Shown here in pieces: positions 59,872 to 64,000 of a stretch of DNA of 64,000 nt (within the stretch, counting starts at the first letter, position 1; each line of letters opens with the position of its first letter). The notes beneath the pieces were generated by a model, which searched no databases, was not told the origin of the DNA, and saw only the letters and a list, made by a program, of their open reading frames with translations. The stretch is from Pyrus communis (taxonomy: Eukaryota; Streptophyta; Magnoliopsida; Rosales; Rosaceae): NCBI RefSeq assembly GCF_963583255.1, contig NC_084806.1:21246317-21310316 (forward strand), written 5' to 3'. The translations under genes and the position numbers were made by a program.

Positions 59872-60690
59872 TGATAGGAGCATATTCATGCGACTTAAAT
59901 GGCTTGTTCTCGTACATTTACGTTATGTTTCTTTAGTTATTTTAGTTCTTTATGCTTCTTTTGTGTGTTTTCAGGTTCTAAGGGCTTAGGGAGCAAGAAA
60001 GTGCATTTTGAGGCTATTTGGAGCATTTTTGGGCATGGATTGGATAGCTTATCCATGGAGCCAAAAGGATGGACGAAATTGAAGGCCATTTATGCAATTT
60101 AGGACATACAACAAAGGGCCTAGCCCATTCTCTCTTAAACCAAACCCAAGGCCATGCATTTCCTTCCAATTCCAAAATCCACAATCACTTCAAAGCCATG
60201 CAAAACCTTTCAACATCCTTTAATCATTCCCTTTTAAGTTATGATTGTATTTCCTAACCCTACATGCATTATTTATTAGCATCTTCACATGCATTCATCA
60301 TAATTCACCCTAGCTACCACCATTCACACTCACATGCATTCACACACACTTCACACATTCAAACACTTACCTTTGCCGAGCACTTCCCTTTCATTTCAGC
60401 ATTTCCCCTTTGAATTTCCACCTTCCCACTTCATCATTGCACCACAAATCAACACATGCACTTTGCCTTTCATCATTGCACCACAAATCATCAACACATG
60501 CACCCTTTAATTCATTTTCAGCAGAAATATCACTTCCTTTGCCGTGCATATCAATGCATTTCATTCACTCTTCCATACACATTTCAGTCACAAACACCAA
60601 GCAACAAACCCCTTGTTGCTGTGTATCTCCCTTACAATCCAAACACCATTCCAACACTTCACAACACCACTCCTCTACCATTTCCATAAT
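59872..60690 (+). repeat. 3' LTR of element 0, left piece
   Basis: It starts TGATAGGAGC after AAGTGTGGGGGTATT. It breaks at ATAAT (60686-60690), where a solo LTR is inserted. It has no minisatellite. Confidence 0.9.
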
Positions 60691-63168
60691 TGATAGGAGC
60701 ATATTCATGCGACTTAAATGGCTTGTTCTCGTGCATTTACGTTATGTTTCTTTAGTTATTTTAGTCCTTTAAGCTATTTTCGTGTGTTTGTAGGTCCAAA
60801 GGGCTAAAGAAGCAAAAAGATGCATTTTGGAGACTTTTGGAGCACTTTTGGGCTAAGGATGGATAGCTTATGCTTGGCGCCAAAATGTTGGACGAAATTG
60901 AAGACCAAAGTGTTGGAACTTTGTTCCCTTTAGTTTTAGGACATTTAAACCTTTCCAATTCCCTTATGCCGTGCATCTCCACCTCTCTCCCAAAACCATA
61001 CACATGCATTCATTATTCATTCCCTCACATGCTCCCATTACTTATCATCACCACTTATCACTTATCATAACCACATATCATATCACTTATCATTCACCAC
61101 TTATCACTTATCATATCATTCACCACTTATCATTCATCACTTATCATTCACCACTTATCATTCATCAAACACATGCATTCACATGTTTTCACAATCCAAC
61201 TCACATGCACATTCATCCACCTTTCTCCCTAAAACCGTGCACATGCAAACACATTCACCCACATGCATTTCCACCCACATCCATTTAATTCACATGCTTT
61301 CACATGCATTTTCAGCCATGCACATTCACCTTGCATTTGCAGAAAATCCACTTCCTTTGCACATGCATTCATCATCATCACTCTAGTTTTAATTCACATG
61401 CATTTCAGATTGCATTCCATTCATTCCACCCTTTAATCACATGCATCTTGGCAGATTTCACATGCACACACAAGCATTAGCACATGCAACCTAGCTGTCA
61501 TGTTCCCCCCATTTCACCTATAAATACTCATTCATTCATTCTCATTCATTCACAATTCATTCACAACAGAAATTGGTCCCTTGGGGCCGTGCCCTTCACA
61601 AAGTCCATCCATTCCATTCATACACTTCATCCATTGCAGAAATGTAGACCATAAACCACCTTTGTGCCGTGAGTCTTCCCCTACAAATCCAAACACCATC
61701 CTTCCATTCCTCCACCACTACCTAAACCATTCACACCATCAAACTATCCCTAGACCTTGTGCTACAACGAAGAGGAAGATAAGAGTGCCTAAACGTTCAT
61801 ACAATTCAAGTTTGAGTTGTTGGAATGTTTAGGTGTTTCTTTGATTTCTATGTTTAATTTCAATACTCTATGTTTTGTACGAATGAGGCATGGAAGAGAA
61901 GAGTGCCTAAACGTTCATACAATTCAAGTTTGAGTTGTTGGAATGTTTAGGTGTTTCTTTGATTCTCTTTGTTTTGTATCATAAGGAACTAAACCCCCCT
62001 TGGCTAGGGGGTAATTTGAAATATATGTTTATACTTGCGTTTTGATTTGATTACTTCTAATTGCGTTTCATAAGTTGTGGATTCAATTTGTTTAACTATT
62101 TGATTGATAACTTATTTATGTATGTTTATTAAGAGTGCACACTTAATTTTCATGCATGAGTATGACGCTAGAATATAAGTGAGTTTCACCTAATAGTTAC
62201 GAACTTATATTCACAAGTAGTGGAGGTTGCTTATAAACAATCGCGTTAAATGAATTATTGGCAAGAGTATCATGCATTCATAGTTACAATTGCCTCGTCA
62301 ATACTTATAATTTTCATAGAGCGTAATGATTCTTGCTTGTATCTCTATTATGCAATCATGTAGGGGACTTGTGGGGAATGTTTTGAATTGTTGTATGCGC
62401 TAACCCATCCAATTCAATAACGTTAGGAAGATTTGAAGGTTAATTAGTGCATCACGGTTAACTTGGGGTGTTGAGAATTAATGATTTATTGAAATGCAAT
62501 TGGAAATCATTTTATTATACAAGTGTAACATATGTGAAGATGAGCCCCTTAGCTAGCATTCATTCCATTCAATTCTATCACACATTCACATTTACATTTT
62601 GCTTTTACTTACAATCTGTTCTTTTAATTTAATTTCGTCAAATCTAATTCCCCCTTGACTTTAATGTTCAAATTAGTTAGAAATTAATTTAGTTTGTGTT
62701 TATGAGTGTTTTGATTCATTTTATTTCCCAATTTCGTCCAAATTCACCAAAGTGCTCAAAACTGCCCAGAAAGTGATTTTAAGGCAGTTTTGAGTGTTTT
62801 GGGTGATGTTTGAGTCTTTTGGTTTGTTTTAGTGTTTCAAGCATTTAGTTTTACATTCTTTGAGTTAGTTTAGTGTTTTATATTGTGTTTTTACGTTCTT
62901 GAGTCAAGTTATTACTTAAATTCGTCCAACATTGGGTTTAAGGTCAGAAACTGCCTAGTTAGTGTTTTTAGGCAGTTTTGAGTCTTTTGAACTTGTTTTG
63001 AGTCCTTTGAGTCTTTGTGAACGTTTTTAACTTTGTTTTTATGTTTTTGAGTCAAATCCAAGTGATTAACAATCCCTCCTAATCCCCGGTCCAGAACGAT
63101 CCCTACTTGCACCTATACTACAAATGATAAAAAGAGGGTTAATTTGTGTGCGTATAAATCTCGCATCA
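60691..63168 (+). mobile_element. Solo LTR in the 3' LTR of element 0
   Basis: It is 2,478 bp, TGATAGGAGC…CTCGCATCA, flanked by ATAAT at 60686-60690 and 63169-63173. It is the long LTR type, with CTTATCA arrays (about 61038-61166), CACATGCAT-rich sequence and TATA box at 61519-61526. Confidence 0.93.
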
Positions 63169-63173
63169 ATAAT

Positions 63174-64000
63174 CCCCCAAACCTCACCTTAGACCTTGTG
63201 CTACAACAACGAGGAAGAGAAGAGGACCTAAACGTTCATACAATTCAAGTTTGAGTTGTTGGAATGTTTAGGTGATTCTTTGATTTCAATGTTTCATTTT
63301 AATTCTCTTTGTTTTGTACGTATAAGGAATGGAAGAGAAGAGTGCCTAAACGTTCATACAATTCAAGTTTGAGTTGTTGGAATGTTTAGGTGTTTCTTTG
63401 ATTTTAACGTAATGAGGAACTAAAACCCCCTTTAGCTAGGGGGTGATTCGAAATAAATGTTTATGCTTGCATTTTGATTTGATTACTTCTAATTGCGTTT
63501 CATAAGTTGTGAATTCAATTTGTTTAACCGTTTGACTGATAACTTATTTATGTATGTTATTGAGAATGCGCGCTTAATTTTCATCGCATTCATATTTACA
63601 TTCTGTCTAGTTTATTAAACTTGTTTCGTTATTTCAATTTTCGTCAAATTAAAATCCCCCTTTACTTTATTGTCTAATTTAGTTAGAAAGTGTCTTAGTT
63701 TATGTTTCTAAGTGTTTTGATTCAATTTATTACATAATTTCGTCCAAATTCACCAAAGTGCTCAAAACTGCCCAGAAAGTGTTTTTAAGGCAGTTTTGAG
63801 TGTTTTGGGTGATGTTTGAGTCTTTTGGTTTGTTTTAGTGTTTTAAAGTTTAGTTTTGCATTCTTTGAGTCTAGTATAGTGTTTTATATTGTTATTTTAC
63901 GTTTGAATCAAGCCATAATCTTAAATTCGTCCAACATTGGGTTTAAGGTCAGAAACTGCCTAGTTAGTGTTTTTAGGCAGTTTTGAGTCTTTTGAACTTG
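63174..64000 (+). repeat. 3' LTR of element 0, right piece (runs off the window)
   Basis: It continues after the second ATAAT with the palindromic motif (about 63228 and 63346) and GC hairpin near 63428. Compared with the other LTRs, a block of about 500 bp seems missing near 63583, where TTTTCAT joins CGCATTCATATTTACA. The end lies outside. Confidence 0.85.

Larger units (their letters stand above)
45423..64000 (+). mobile_element. Element 0: outermost non-autonomous element, 3' part only
   Basis: It begins inside the antisense-promoter region (45423-45640, same repeats and ACGCGT boxes as elements III and V), continues through the 3' non-coding region, polypurine tract 59857-59871 and 3' LTR (59872-60690, then 63174 to the window end). 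Element B interrupts it at 46615-58193 and a solo LTR at 60691-63168. Its 5' LTR, gag-derived ORF and antisense ORF must lie left of the window, beyond element I. Confidence 0.88.

Overview
The window is plant nuclear DNA, very probably from a eudicot, made almost entirely of LTR retrotransposons of the Ty3/gypsy Athila type inserted inside one another. I see no host gene, rRNA, tRNA or CRISPR array. The lineage call rests on five primer-binding sites complementary to the plant tRNA-Asp 3' end, TG...CA long terminal repeats (LTRs) of about 1.9-2.7 kb, 5-bp target-site duplications (TSDs), and a gag-pol polyprotein with Athila-like protease and integrase tail. The host genus cannot be fixed from sequence alone; Rosaceae is only a guess.

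The nest was unwound from TSDs. Outermost is element 0 (+), of which only the 3' part is seen (45423-64000). It is interrupted on the left by element I (+, 1-45422), by an intact autonomous element B (46615-58193, TSD ATAAC), and by a solo LTR (60691-63168, TSD ATAAT). Element I holds an unidentified 1.9-kb insertion (864-2785), a minus-strand solo LTR II (5761-21129 including its own insert, TSD GAGAC) and minus-strand element IV (22745-43673, TSD TGTCT). Solo LTR II is split by element III (6712-19523, TSD GGGGT), which itself contains two solo LTRs (7392-9343, TSD ATAGC; 13560-15416, TSD CTTAC). Element IV contains a solo LTR (27684-30036, TSD CCGGC) and element V (31561-40692, TSD CACGT). 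The deepest path has five levels: 0 > I > II > III > solo LTR.

Only element B encodes replication functions: one 1,847-residue gag-pol ORF with protease, reverse transcriptase, RNase H and integrase, all key residues present, and two 1,970-bp LTRs with no difference I could see. Elements I, III and V are non-autonomous. They carry a shortened ORF from the C-terminal half of gag fused to a pre-RT piece, plus a separate ORF of about 223 codons on the opposite strand with its own TATA box and upstream repeats. Element IV is more extreme: all but 14 codons of gag-pol are gone, but the antisense ORF is kept. B shares the primer-binding site and polypurine tract with the others but lacks the antisense ORF and has a different LTR. 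B, or a relative outside the window, could supply proteins in trans; that is inference.

The best candidate for something undescribed is the antisense coiled-coil ORF. It is open in three of four copies, has a recognisable promoter, and is kept where gag-pol was lost. Other points are LTR and 3'-UTR stem-loops with paired changes between copies, three polypurine-tract-like motifs per element, and a very short intron-like segment with a TACTAAC box.
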